64,000 nucleotides of DNA from Strongyloides papillosus (GCA_005656395.1 SRSI01000048.1:1860001-1924000); one strand, 5' to 3'. Shown: positions 1 to 11,003, counted from the stretch's first letter. Notes: generated by a model from the letters alone, not told the origin. Made by a program: numbers and translations.

Positions 1-766
1 GAAGGCCGTACCAATGCCAGATGGACTCGCTGACGACATTGACAAAGGAGAAATCTCCGCTCGTGACGAAATGAAGGCTCGTGCCAAGGTTCTCGCCGAA
101 AAATACGAATACGACGTTACTGAAGCTAGAAAAATCTGGGCATTTGGACCTGATGGAACTGGACCAAACATTCTTGTTGACGTAACAAAGGGAGTTCAAT
201 ACCTCAATGAAATCAAGGACTCATGTGTAGCTGCACTTCAATGGGCCACAAAAGAAGGAGTTCTTTGTGATGAAAACATGCGCGGAGTTCGTTTCAATAT
301 CCATGATGTTACCCTCCATGCTGACGCTATCCATCGTGGTGGTGGTCAAATTATTCCAACTGCTCGTCGTGTCATGTATGCTTCAGTTCTTACAGCTGAG
401 CCAAGACTCTTGGAACCAGTTTACTTGTGTGAAATTCAATGTCCAGAAGCCGCTGTCGGAGGTATCTATGGTGTACTCAACAGAAGACGTGGTCATGTCT
501 TTGAAGAAGCTCAAATTGCTGGTACTCCAATGTTCCATGTTAAGAGTTACCTTCCTGTCAATGAATCATTCGGATTTACAGCTGATCTTCGTTCTAACAC
601 TGGAGGACAAGCTTTCCCACAATGTGTCTTTGACCATTGGCAAATTCTTCAAGGAAATCCACTTGAAGCAGGAACTAAACCAAATCAAATCATTCTTGAC
701 ACTCGTAAGAGAAAGGGATTGAAAGTTGAGATTCCAGTTTTGGACAATTACTTTGATAAGTTGTAA
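1..766 (+). CDS. eef-2: Elongation factor 2, C-terminal part (5' end outside window)
   Basis: This is the C-terminal part of translation elongation factor 2, the GTPase that moves tRNA and mRNA through the ribosome after peptide-bond formation. The frame is already open at base 2 and runs to TAA at 764-766, so the gene starts before the window. Readable hallmarks are [15 protein letters not shown], the diphthamide loop [12 protein letters not shown] (modified His codon at 332-334), the domain V segments [12 protein letters not shown] and [20 protein letters not shown], and the usual family end LDNYFDKL. Codon choice is GC-richer than in any neighbour, as expected for a very highly expressed gene. 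No break is visible. The identification is secure; only the gene symbol is by analogy with C. elegans. Confidence 0.97.
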   Translation, partial: KAVPMPDGLADDIDKGEISARDEMKARAKVLAEKYEYDVTEARKIWAFGPDGTGPNILVDVTKGVQYLNEIKDSCVAALQWATKEGVLCDENMRGVRFNIHDVTLHADAIHRGGGQIIPTARRVMYASVLTAEPRLLEPVYLCEIQCPEAAVGGIYGVLNRRRGHVFEEAQIAGTPMFHVKSYLPVNESFGFTADLRSNTGGQAFPQCVFDHWQILQGNPLEAGTKPNQIILDTRKRKGLKVEIPVLDNYFDKL

Positions 767-797
767 TTCTTTTGTTGTTAACCTATCGTTTTTTTTA

Positions 798-803
798 AAT
801 AAA
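798..803 (+). terminator. Polyadenylation signal of EF-2
   Basis: A canonical AATAAA lies 32 bases after the EF-2 stop codon, inside a T-rich then A-rich stretch. Spacing and sequence are typical of a nematode 3' end. Confidence 0.6.
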
Positions 804-919
804 GTTTTGTTAATTGATAAATAAATATTTTTGAATAATTAATCACTATCTATTTATTAATGTTTTAATGATAAGTAATAAAATGTTTGATCAGACAGTT
901 TCATTTATTAAAATTATAG

Positions 920-1400
920 GCTTCAAAACAAAGTTAACACAAATATTGATATCCATGAATAATGTTCGTTAACCAGTGATTCTTTACAATAAAAATTTAT
1001 AGCCGATAATTCTTGAATGAATTTATGTTTAAAAAAATTATATTATTTAATAATTATTACTAAAGATTTAAACTACCTAAATAAAATTTAACAAAATTAT
1101 TTTATTCCTATTAGGAAAGTTTAATAATCAATCATTTTTTATTGAAAAATATTTATAGTTGATAATTTGTGATAAGTTATATTAAGTTATAATAATTAAT
1201 AATTATCATTAGAAATCTAAACTTCATAAATAAGTTCAATAAAACTATTTTTGTTTCTATTAGTAAAGTGTTCTTGATATCAATAATATATATCATTCTT
1301 TATATTTCCAAAATAAAATTTTGTAATGAGTCATTTTTCATTAATAAATATCTGTAATTGATGATTTGTGAATAAAATTATATTAATTAATAGTTATCAT
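920..1400. repeat. Degenerate tandem repeats (left block)
   Basis: Diverged copies of an AT-rich module recur here. Recognisable sub-motifs in fixed order are AATAATCA..TTATTAATAAATATTTGTAGTT, a GATAATTTGTG element, TTAATAATTATCATTAGAAATC, then AACTTCATAAATAAGTTCAATAAAACT. The same order returns after the foldback element at 2640-2990, so that element sits inside the array. No gene is visible. Confidence 0.5.
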
Positions 1401-2622
1401 GACTCTACCACCGGGAGAAGTCATACTGACCAAGATAATATTGTTTTTTTATCATATAAATGCTTAATGAAATAAATTTTTCCATTATTTATGAAATTTG
1501 AACTTTCCTGGGTGTAGTGAATTTTGTCTAACTTACATCATTTTACAGCTGGATAAACAAAATATTAACCTTAAAAACAATGAACATGTTTTTTTGAATG
1601 CCCAACACATTGAAGGCAATAGAATCCTGTCTTTCACAACATTCAGCTTCCGTCATAAATAAAAACTACAATAAAATAACTGCATTCTAAAAATTAAAAT
1701 TAAATTACAGCCTTATAACAATAGTAACAAAAAATTTTACATCATACCTATAGAAATTAAAAATCAAAAGGATATAAAATTCAAAAAGTTTTAAAAAAGT
1801 AAATAAAATCAGTGAAATGCATTTTTAACAGACTAAAAACTCATTAGATAAAATTTCTAACATTTTATTTAAATTTAAAATGATATTAATGACATACATT
1901 CATAGACTTTTTCTACCAATTCCTATATAGGGTGTCAACATCGGTAGTACTAAACAAACTGATCCAACGGCAGAAACTCTAAATTTGAGTTTGCTGTGTC
2001 AAACAAAAATAATATTATGTTTATCAGATTTGAAACTTAAAAATCACGAAATTTTAACAATTATAATTCATAACGCTTTGTCAAACAAAATGTCTGCCAT
2101 ATTATCAAAAATAAAAATTGAAGGTGATATAAATTAATACAATTTTTATCTGTAAATGTTGTGTTAGACAAAATGTGAATTGCCTAATATAAATACAACA
2201 CGCTTATTATCTCAAGAAATATGAATGAAAAAAATAAGGAATACTTCAACTTATATTCTAAATGTAATTTATGATTAAATAATATTTTTTTACTATTAAT
2301 TAGCTTAATACTAATAAAAAATTATGTTTTTTTATAATTTTAAGACTAATAAAAAAACTTTTATTTATGACGGGAGCTGAATGTTGTGAAAGACAGGATT
2401 CTATTTCCCTCAAGGTGTTGGGCATTCAATAAAACATACTTATTGTTTTTAAGGTTAATATTTTGTTTATCCAACTATAAAATGATATAAGTTAAACAAA
2501 ATTCACTACACTCAGGAAAGTTCAACTTTCATAATTAACGAAAAAATTTATTTCACTAAGCATTTAGGTGATAGAAAAGCAATATTATCTTGATCACTAT
2601 GTTTTTTCCCAGTGGTATAGTC
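1401..2622. mobile_element. Foldback-type non-autonomous DNA element with ~265 bp inverted arms
   Basis: Bases 1401-1665 and 2359-2622 are long imperfect inverted copies. The left end starts GACTCTACCACCGGG and the reverse complement of the right end starts GACTATACCACTGGG. Long exact blocks such as TAGTGAATTTTGT, AACAAAATATTAACC and AGAATCCTGTCTTTC are shared. The roughly 690 bp between the arms holds no convincing ORF, so the element is non-autonomous. The flanks read ..TATCAT / ATTAAA.., consistent with a 2-bp AT duplication when compared with uninterrupted copies of the surrounding repeat. The superfamily is not identified. Confidence 0.7.
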
Positions 2623-2639
2623 ATTAAAATATTATATAC

Positions 2640-3000
2640 TTACGAAGAAACTTTGTTAATACCAAAATTATGTATGATTCTTTATATTTTCAAAATAAAA
2701 TTTAATAATCAGTAAGTTTTATTAATAAATATTTGTAGTTTTTAATTTTTGTGGAATGTAATATTTAAAAAAATGTATAGTAATTGATAATTACCATTAA
2801 AAATCCATACTTCTCAAGTAAAATTCGATAAAAATATTTATACTTATAAATAAAATTTTATTTATATTATTCATGGTACTTTATATTTTCAAAATAAAGT
2901 TTATTAATCATTTTTTTTTCTTTTACTAAAAAATATTTGTACTTGATGATTTGTAATAAAGTTCATTTAAAAAAGATAATATTCATTTGTTAACTTCAAT
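2640..3000. repeat. Degenerate tandem repeats (right block)
   Basis: This continues the AT-rich repeat module seen at 920-1400: TTTATATTTTCAAAATAAA, AATCA..TTTTATTAATAAATATTTGTAG and AATTACCATTAAAAATCCATACTTC recur in the same order. From 3000 to about 3230 the sequence is AT-rich without visible features. Confidence 0.45.
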
Positions 3001-3230
3001 CAAATAATCCTCGAAATTATATATATTTACAAGCTTGAATTGCGGGTACTGTACTTTCTTTAAAAATAACCACTGATAAATTTATATGTTCCATAAAAAT
3101 TCTTTAAGACCACATATAAATAATCATTTTGGAATAACGATTTTGCCGCAATTTATGATTTTCAAACTTTCTTGGTAACACAATTTTTATAGTTTAACCT
3201 GTACTAATATTTGATGACTAATAATATAAC

Positions 3231-3235
3231 CTCAG
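3231..3235 (+). promoter_or_regulatory. Possible spliced-leader acceptor before the rev-3 start
   Basis: AACCTCAG ends 12 bases before an ATG at 3248 that opens a short frame (MLSVIII) similar in position and pattern to the REV3 N-terminus. A TTTCAG-like acceptor close to a start codon is what a nematode trans-splice site looks like. This rests on the proposed rev-3 start and is tentative. Confidence 0.25.
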
Positions 3236-3277
3236 TATCAATTAGAAATGTTGTCTGTGATTATTATATGGATTGGC

Positions 3278-5321
3278 GGGAGATATAAGATTCAACCGTT
3301 TTAAAAAAAACAGGTTGAATTTTACGTAAAATTCAACCGTTTTTTGTTGTTGAAAGGTTGGATTTTGTGTGTATAATATTTATATTTTGATTTATATTTC
3401 GATCGGTTGTTGAATTTTACTATCTAAATTCAACCGATGGTTGAATTTTACTGACTAGATTCAACCGATGGTTGAATTTTACTGACTAGATTCAACCGAT
3501 GGTTGAATTTTACTGACTAGATTCAACCGATGGTTGAATTTTACTGTCTAAATTCAACCGATGGTTGAATTTTACTATCTAATTTCAACCGATGGTTGAA
3601 TTTTATGTGTATAATATTTATATTTTGATTTATATTTCGATCGGTTGTTGAGTTTTCTATCTAAATTCAACCGATGGTTGAATTTTACTATCTAATTTCA
3701 ACCGATGGTTGAATTTTATGTGTATAATATTTATATTTTGATTTATATTTCGATCGGTTGTTGAGTTTTCTATCTAAATTCAACCGATGGTTGAATTTTA
3801 CTATCTAAATTCAAACGATGGTTAAATTTAACTGACTAGATTCAACCGATGGTTGAATTTTATGTGTATAATATTTATATTTTGATTTATATTTCGATCG
3901 GTTGTTGAGTTTTCTATCTAAATTCAACCGATGGTTGAATTTTACTGACTAGATTCAACCGATGGTTGAATTTTACTATCTAATTTCAACCGATGGTTGA
4001 ATTTTACTGTCTAAATTCAACCGATGATTGAATTTTATGTGTATAATATTTATATTTTGATTTATATTTCGATCGGTTGTTGAGTTTTCTATCTAAATTC
4101 AACCGATGGTTGAATTTTACTATCTAATTTCAACCGATGGTTGAATTTTACTATCTAATTTCAACCGATGGTTGAATTTTACTGTCTAAATTCAACCGAT
4201 GATTGAATTTTATGTGTATAATATTTATATTTTGATTTATATTTCGATCGGTTGTTGAGTTTTCTATCTAAATTCAACCGATGGTTGAATTTTACTGACT
4301 AGATTCAACCGATGGTTGAATTTTACTATCTAATTTCAACCGATGGTTGAATTTTACTGTCTAAATTCAACCGATGATTGAATTTTATGTGTATAATATT
4401 TATATTTTGATTTATATTTCGATCGGTTGTTGAGTTTTCTATCTAAATTCAACCGATGGTTGAATTTTACTGACTAGATTCAACCGATGGTTGAATTTTA
4501 CTGTCTAAATTCAACCGATGGTTGAATTTTACTATCTAATTTCAACCGATGGTTGAATTTTATGTGTATAATATTTATATTTTGATTTATATTTCGATCG
4601 GTTGTTGAGTTTTCTATCTAAATTCAACCGATGGTTGAATTTTACTATCTAAATTCAACCGATGGTTAAATTTAACTGACTAGATTCAACCGATGGTTGA
4701 ATTTTATGTGTATAATATTTATATTTTGATTTATATTTCGATCGGTTGTTGAGTTTTCTATCTAAATTCAACCGATGGTTGAATTTTACTGACTAGATTC
4801 AACCGATGGTTGAATTTTACTATCTAATTTCAACCGATGGTTGAATTTTACTGTCTAAATTCAACCGATGATTGAATTTTATGTGTATAATATTTATATT
4901 TTGATTTATATTTCGATCGGTTGTTGAGTTTTCTATCTAAATTCAACCGATGGTTGAATTTTACTGACTAGATTCAACCGATGGTTGAATTTTACTATCT
5001 AATTTCAACCGATGGTTGAATTTTACTGTCTAAATTCAACCGATGATTGAATTTTATGTGTATAATATTTATATTTTGATTTATATTTCGATCGGTTGTT
5101 GAGTTTTCTATCTAAATTCAACCGATGGTTGAATTTTACTATCTAATTTCAACCGATGGTTGAATTTTACTATCTAATTTCAACCGATGGTTGAATTTTA
5201 CTGTCTAAATTCAACCGATGATTGAATTTTATGTGTATAATATTTATATTTTGATTTATATTTCGATCGGTTGTTGAGTTTTCTATCTAAATTCAACCGA
5301 TGGTTGAATTTAAATAACCCC
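3278..5321. mobile_element. Tandem-array element inserted in rev-3, flanked by 8-bp direct repeats
   Basis: The whole 2 kb array behaves as one insertion. GGATTGGC occurs immediately left (3270-3277) and right (5322-5329). The ends are imperfect inverted repeats: the left begins GGG and reaches ATTCAACC, and the reverse complement of the right begins GGGG and also reaches ATTCAACC. Removing the element and one GGATTGGC joins an upstream ATG frame to rev-3 coding sequence, leaving a 1-base offset at an A-run (5372-5375). The element has no protein-coding capacity. TIRs starting GGG with 8-bp duplications occur in several DNA transposon superfamilies, so the superfamily is left open. Confidence 0.6.
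3294..5310. repeat. Higher-order tandem array of 31-bp hairpin monomers and a 51-bp spacer
   Basis: The basic 31-bp monomer carries the dyad TTCAACC-GAT-GGTTGAA. It is interrupted by a conserved 51-bp block starting GTGTATAATATTTATATTTT, seen at 3369, 3607, 3720, 3864, 4039, 4214, 4389, 4564, 4708, 4883, 5058 and 5233. Intervals are 238, 113, 144, 175, 175, 175, 175, 144, 175, 175 and 175, that is 51 plus 6, 2, 3 or 4 monomers. The two 144-bp units share the variant GGTTAAATTTAAC, which suggests a larger duplicated block of about 840 bp. It is not a CRISPR array: units abut with no unique spacers. Confidence 0.95.
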
Positions 5322-8300
5322 GGATTGGCCGTGTATCTACACGAAACATGAAATCAAAAAAGGCTCCAAACAAAAGGTACCAGTTATCAGAATCTTTGGT
5401 ATTTCCAATGAAGGCAAGTAAAATATCACTGATTTTCACCTATTAATTCATTATAGGTTATAAAGCTATTGCACATATTCACGGAGTACTACCATATATA
5501 ATAATAAAAGTTGGAGACGTTCCTGAATCTCAGGCTACAGATAACATTTATAAAGTATGTACTAAAATAATAAATACTAACAAAAATCAATGGATACGCG
5601 ATAAAGATATCACTGAACACATTAATAGGATAGAATTTTTTGAATCTAAAAGTATTTATGGATATTACAAGACAATGGAGATGTTCGCAAAGATCTACTT
5701 TTATAATCCCATACTTTGTAGCAATGTATTTTACTCATTCCAAAGGATGTCGGATAGTAATTTTGATTTCCAACCATACAATGGAACAATGCCATTTATC
5801 AATAGATTCCTCGTTGATTACAATATTTTTGGTATGGATATGGTTGATTTTCAAAGTGTTTATTATAGACCTAATAAGCACTGTATTTTCAAGAACGGTT
5901 CTAAGAGAATAGAAAGTGATGATTCCTTTCTACCCCCATCTAGGGTATCAAGAATTCAGAGGACTGCATATGAAGGAATTGAATTTGATGTAAATGCTCA
6001 CTCAATTTTAAATAGGAAAAAGTTTGTGGAAAATGTTAGGAATCCAGGAATTGATGCTATATGGAAGGAAGAAGAGGAGAGATGTAGAATAAGGGGAACA
6101 ACAATTCCTGAGTTAACAAAAGTTGATCAGATTAAGAAGTTGGTAGTTGAATCGGAGAAAGAGGATATGGAAACTTTTGGAGATATTATAAGAAGGCTAA
6201 GGAGAGTTGTAGGAAGCAATCTTAATGAAACAATAATGAATGGAACGATGATTGAACCTTCTCAAGTTCCTGATGAAGACTTAGCTTCTCAGGAGATTGA
6301 TAATATACGTGTCCCTTCACCTTCATTAGTTCCTATAGTTCAACAATCAGATACAGAAGAAGAAGAGGAGGATGATAATAAAGTAAATTTTGAAGAAATC
6401 ATTGAACAGAAGTTTGACGAACCTAACTTAGGTTTTGATCAAAATGTCTACAATATAGAAGCTCGTGATCAACCAAGAGAGTGGGAAGTACTCCGTATTA
6501 TAGATGAAAAAGATCCAAAGAAGTTGATAACTTTTGACGACAATTTCGATGATTACTATACTTATACTAATAAGCCAAAAGCTCGTGGATTTGATGAGAT
6601 ATTTAAATACGGTGTTGTCATAACTCCTGATGGGGAATTGGAAAGTGAAAAAAGTAATCAGACAGAAGTTTTTGGGAATATTACTTTTGCTAATGAAAGT
6701 ATTAGAGAAAAACGGTTTGAGAATATGGAAGTTCAGGTGAAGGATGAAACAAAAAATTTACTATTTAAGTATGATAATAGTAAATTTCTAATAAAAAATT
6801 TATCATTAATGACAATGGAGTTGATAGCATCATCAAAGTCTAAAAAATATTCTGATCCTGAGACTGATGAAATTGTAGCTTTATCTTTATGTCTTTATAA
6901 TGATTCATGCATAGAAACTGAAAAACCTGACCACCAAATATGCCTTGTCAATAAAAATTTATTTAAAGATTATGAAGATAAGATAAAGTTGGATTACGTT
7001 CGTTTATGTGCCAATGAAACTCATATATTACAGTTTACAATGACAATAGTGAAGACTCGGGATCCAGATATTATTGCTGGTTATGAAATGACCCGAGAAT
7101 CTGGGGATATTTTATTGAGAGGTGCAAAGCGCGGAAACTTAAAGTAATATCAAAATTATCTAAAGTTGAGACAAAAGAAGATCCCAATTACAGTTACATT
7201 GAAAATAAAGCTTTACCAGAAGGAAGAATACCCCTAAATATATGGAAGATTATTAGGAAAGATTACAATTTAAGATCATTTGATTTGCATACAGTTGTAT
7301 ATGAATTATTATCAAAAAAACTTCAGAAGATACCTTTTGATAAGATATCATCTCTTAATACTTTATCTTTTCCTATTAGAAAACAAATAATAAAGAATTT
7401 GCACACCAGAAATTTATATAATATGAAGATTCTTTCACACACAGGAACAATTATAACAACTTCAGAGATGGCAAAAGTTTATGGAATACAATTTTTAGAG
7501 GCTATTACAAGAGGATCACAATTTCGTGTTGAATGAATGCTTTATAGGCAATGTTTGAAGGAAAATTATGTTGGTCCTTCTGTTAGTGTACATAATAGAG
7601 TTAAAATGCCATCACCAGAAATTTTTCCCCTTGTTATGGAACCAATATCGGGGATATATAGAGAACCCATATTTGTTCTAGATTTTCAATCCCTTTATCC
7701 TTCAATGTGTATGGCATATAATTATTGTTTTAGTACTTGTTTAGGGAAGATAAATGAATGGGGAAGTTTTATTGATAATTACTGTGATGGAAAATTATTA
7801 GATTTACAGGTTGGAGCATTAAGGTACCGTCCAAAAATGGAGGATATTATTGAAATACAGAATATAAGGAAAAATTTTCATGTCTCACCAATAGGAAGTG
7901 TCTTTGTTAAGGAAAATATAAGAAAAGGTGTTGTACCAACGTTATTAGAAGAGTTGCTTTCTACAAGACAAATGATAAAAAGAATGATGAAATTGTATAA
8001 AGATGATAAACATTTGTATAAGATTCTTAATGCACGTCAATTATCATTAAAATTGTTGGCTAACGTTACTTATGGATATACTGCAGCAAATTTCTCCGGT
8101 AAAATGCCATGTTTTAATGTTGCTGATGCAATTGTTTCAAGTGGTAGATGTACATTGGAGAGAGCTGTTAAGACGATTGAAGAGAAATGTAGAGATTTAT
8201 GGAGTAATGGTCTGGAAGTTGTTTATGGTGATACAGATTCTGTTTTTGTTCACGTTCGCGGTAGTTGTTCACTGGAGAAAGCCATTGAAATTGGAAATGA

Positions 8301-9434
8301 ACTTGCTAGAAGAATTACCAAGGAAAATCCGCCACCTGTTGTTTTAAAATTCGAGAAAGTTATGAATCCCTGCGTTTTGTTATCAAAAAAAAGATACGTT
8401 GGATATTCCTATGAATCTGTAGATCAAATCGAACCCAAATTTGACGCTAAAGGTATTGAATGTGTTAGAAGGGATAATTGTCCTTTTGTTTCAAAAGAGA
8501 TAGAAAAATTTCTAAAAGTTTTATTTGATAAAAATATGGTTGAGGCATTATCATATCTTAAAAGTCGGCTATTAAAGATTGACAGGATTCCTTTTAATCA
8601 ATTTATAATTAGTGGTACTTTTAGAGGAGAATACTCACAAAGAGCTGTTGTTCCAAGTAAGAAAATCAAGGAAGAACGTGCTTCAATCCATCAAAGATGT
8701 GTTCCTTTGGTTGGTTCAAGAATTCAATATGTTATTAAGAAACCAAATTATATTGATAAAGTAAAAAAGATTAGGAAAAATTTAACAATTATAGCTAATG
8801 TTGTGGAACCTGAAGATTTCTTGAGAAGTAATGGAATGAAATTAAATTATGATTATTATGTCCAAAATATGCTGATTCCTGCTATCAATAGAATAACCAA
8901 CTTAGAAGAAATTGACGTAGTTGTTGATGTACCAATATATAGGAGGGATGTATGTGATATCTGTGAAAATGTAGATGATAGTTCTTCTGATGAGAGATAT
9001 GGAAACATGAAATCAGATTGTTTACTTAATCTCATCCTTAAACATAGAGAATATACAAGGACCAAGAAAATACTACTAAAAAAGTGTGGAGAGTGTATTG
9101 AAGCTATTGAACTTTGTAATACAGCATGTGAAAATTATGCTTGTGGTATTAAACAACTTCATATAAAGGTAGATGCGGGATTAAGGGAGACAACTCCTTA
9201 TACTGAAGTTATAGTTATAGATGATTAAATATTTATTATTATTATTTTGTATATATGTAAATAAATAACAATTTACCAATAAACAATCGTGAAATTTAAT
9301 TTTTTTAAGCTTTCTTTAAAAATAAGCTCTTTTGTTTAGCGTTTTTAAAAGTGAAAGTTTTCAATTGTTTTGTTAATGATATTTGTTTTTGTAAATAATT
9401 ACTAATTTTAGTGATTTTCTTCTTAATTTTCGGG

Positions 9435-9443
9435 TATATAAGG
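9435..9443 (+). promoter_or_regulatory. TATA box of the BPI-family gene
   Basis: TATATAAGG lies 42 bases before the ATG at 9485. It is preceded by the only GC-containing stretch of the 255-base gap after rev-3. Position and sequence suit a core promoter. Confidence 0.4.
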
Positions 9444-9484
9444 ATTCAATTAAACGAAGTATATGTCATTATTTAAAAAATATA

Positions 9485-10972
9485 ATGGTTATTAAACTAT
9501 TATTGCTAACTTTCTTATCAATAGTATGTTTGTCTAAAATAGAAGCATTTGGTCAAATCCAGGTAAATAAAAATGGACTAGATTATTTTGCTGAGATTGG
9601 GATGAAAAAATTAATAAACATCATGGAAAATGAAACGATACCACCGTATTCTGGAATCGGAGCACAAAGGTTGTCATATCATTTTGCCGTTATAAATGTA
9701 ACAAGTTTCAAAGTAGCAAAAAAACCAAAAAATTTAAGTTTATTTGGGCCAAAAAGACTAACAGCTACTTTTAGAAATTTGAAGATTAAAATAAGTGTGA
9801 ATTATACTTTAAAATATAAAAATAATTTAACAATAACTGATAATGGATCGTTTGATATTTATATAAATAATGGAAGTTTATGTTTAGGTATGGATGTCTC
9901 CCGTGGAGAACCATTCCATTTTCACCCTTCAGTTTGTAATGTCAACCTCAATAATACAGATCCAATAGAGGTTTCAAGTAAAATAGAATCATGGATTTAT
10001 GATGAATTCAAGAGCTCTGTAGAGAATTATATAAAGCCAAATTTAATTTCTACTCTTTGTAATAACTATGAATATTTACTTGAAGATTATTTAAAAGTAT
10101 TAATAGCGAATGTTAGTGAACCAATTGAGATTGATAAAAATAATAATGGGACTCTCAGCGGATTTATCGTTGATTACACCTTTCCATCAATCCCTTATGT
10201 TGATAATCAATTTGGGATTGAAATTCCTATACTTCCAATTTTATATAATAAGAGTAATAAGTCAAAAGATTTTAAATCTAGTAAATATGTTGCAAAAAAG
10301 TTTACCTCTGATAAACATATATGTATTGATTTAGATTTTGTCAATTTCGCTCAATATTTAATTGAAACTATTAGTAGTAATAAAACAATTCAAACTTTGG
10401 GACATGATTTGATAAGAAGTAGATTACATAGCAAAGTTCATAGTTTTTTTAAATGTGGATGTAAAGGAGAAAGTTATTGTATCTCTGACATTATACCTGA
10501 TTTAGATCGTTTTTGCTCCAACTACACAGAAGTATCCATGATATTCAATTCATTTAAGCTTACAAACATCAATGTAGAAAATGACGTTATTTATGGAAAT
10601 TCCTCACAAGTTGTTTCATTTGAAATTGACGACAATAATAAGACAATAGAACTTTTCAAACTAGAACTCTATCCAGAATATATTTTGAGGAGAGATGATA
10701 TTCAAATAAGTAGTAATAAGATAAGTGGAGAAGTTGATATTGATGTTTGTAAATTTAAGATAATATCCTCACTAAAAATTGATATTGAATATAGTGGAGT
10801 TAAGAAAATTATTGAAATTGGATTGAAAGATTACATGAAGATGTTTGTTAATAACTATTTATTGAAAGGTATTCCATTACCAATAGTAACAGATTTTGAT
10901 ATTGGAAATTATGTTATTGATTTCCATAAAAATACTATGCCCATTTGTTATAATTTAACACATGTTGATTAG
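9485..10972 (+). CDS. Secreted BPI/LBP/CETP-family lipid-binding protein
   Basis: A single-exon frame of 495 residues. Residues 1-21 form a signal peptide (hydrophobic core LLLLTFLSIVCL). A BPI-type N-terminal helix motif follows (VNKNGLDYFAEIGMKKL, compare QKGLDYA in vertebrate BPI), then an IPPYSG segment. C151 and C192 have almost the spacing of the conserved BPI disulfide (135-175 in human BPI), with the typical amphipathic helix between them. Many NxS/T sites indicate a glycosylated extracellular protein. The second half should form the other half of the boomerang fold and has its own cysteine-rich stretch (residues about 323-341). The family binds lipids or lipopolysaccharide; the ligand here cannot be told. 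Divergence is strong, so a specific orthologue is not assigned. Confidence 0.75.
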   Translation: MVIKLLLLTFLSIVCLSKIEAFGQIQVNKNGLDYFAEIGMKKLINIMENETIPPYSGIGAQRLSYHFAVINVTSFKVAKKPKNLSLFGPKRLTATFRNLKIKISVNYTLKYKNNLTITDNGSFDIYINNGSLCLGMDVSRGEPFHFHPSVCNVNLNNTDPIEVSSKIESWIYDEFKSSVENYIKPNLISTLCNNYEYLLEDYLKVLIANVSEPIEIDKNNNGTLSGFIVDYTFPSIPYVDNQFGIEIPILPILYNKSNKSKDFKSSKYVAKKFTSDKHICIDLDFVNFAQYLIETISSNKTIQTLGHDLIRSRLHSKVHSFFKCGCKGESYCISDIIPDLDRFCSNYTEVSMIFNSFKLTNINVENDVIYGNSSQVVSFEIDDNNKTIELFKLELYPEYILRRDDIQISSNKISGEVDIDVCKFKIISSLKIDIEYSGVKKIIEIGLKDYMKMFVNNYLLKGIPLPIVTDFDIGNYVIDFHKNTMPICYNLTHVD

Positions 10973-11003
10973 AAATTAATTCAATGATAATTTCTTTGTT
11001 ATT

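Larger units (their letters stand above)
3248..9228 (+). pseudogene. rev-3: DNA polymerase zeta catalytic subunit (REV3), multiply broken
   Basis: This is the family B translesion polymerase REV3. Motif A DFQSLYPS is at 7681-7704, motif B KLLANVTYGY with the REV3-specific AANFSGKMPC near 8050-8110, and motif C YGDTDS at 8224-8241. KKRYVGY, DAKGIE.VRRD and a C-terminal cysteine cluster follow. N-terminal REV3 segments (KVPVIRIFG; HIHGVLPY; KIYFYNP; DPDIIAGYE) are also present. Proposed pieces are 3248-3277, 5330-5413, then 5457 onward. Lesions: the array insertion after about ten codons; a missing base in the A-run at 5372-5375; GC instead of GT at the intron donor (5414); a missing base near 7138-7143, where the frame ending at 7147 moves to the frame running from 7144; and TGA at 7534-7536 in place of a probable serine. 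The last three quarters are otherwise well conserved, so decay would be recent, unless some lesions are assembly errors. Automated annotation may split it at 5675-7147 and 7537-9228. Confidence 0.75.

Noticed and set aside
267..722. Second ORF inside EF-2
   Set aside because: It is a shifted-frame shadow of a highly conserved gene; its translation has no motif.
3294..5310. CRISPR array
   Set aside because: The repeats abut each other, have no unique spacers, sit in a nematode-like chromosome and show higher-order tandem structure.
7140..7290. Intron between the two rev-3 frames
   Set aside because: REV3 similarity continues through the whole interval in the second frame (NYSYIENKALPEGRIPLNIW), so nothing is missing to be spliced out; a one-base change is needed instead.
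5675..9228. Maverick/Polinton or viral family B polymerase
   Set aside because: Motif B context NVTYGYTAANFSGKMPC, the FDAKGIE.VRRD segment and the N-terminal REV3 segments identify cellular polymerase zeta, with no neighbouring integrase or capsid genes.
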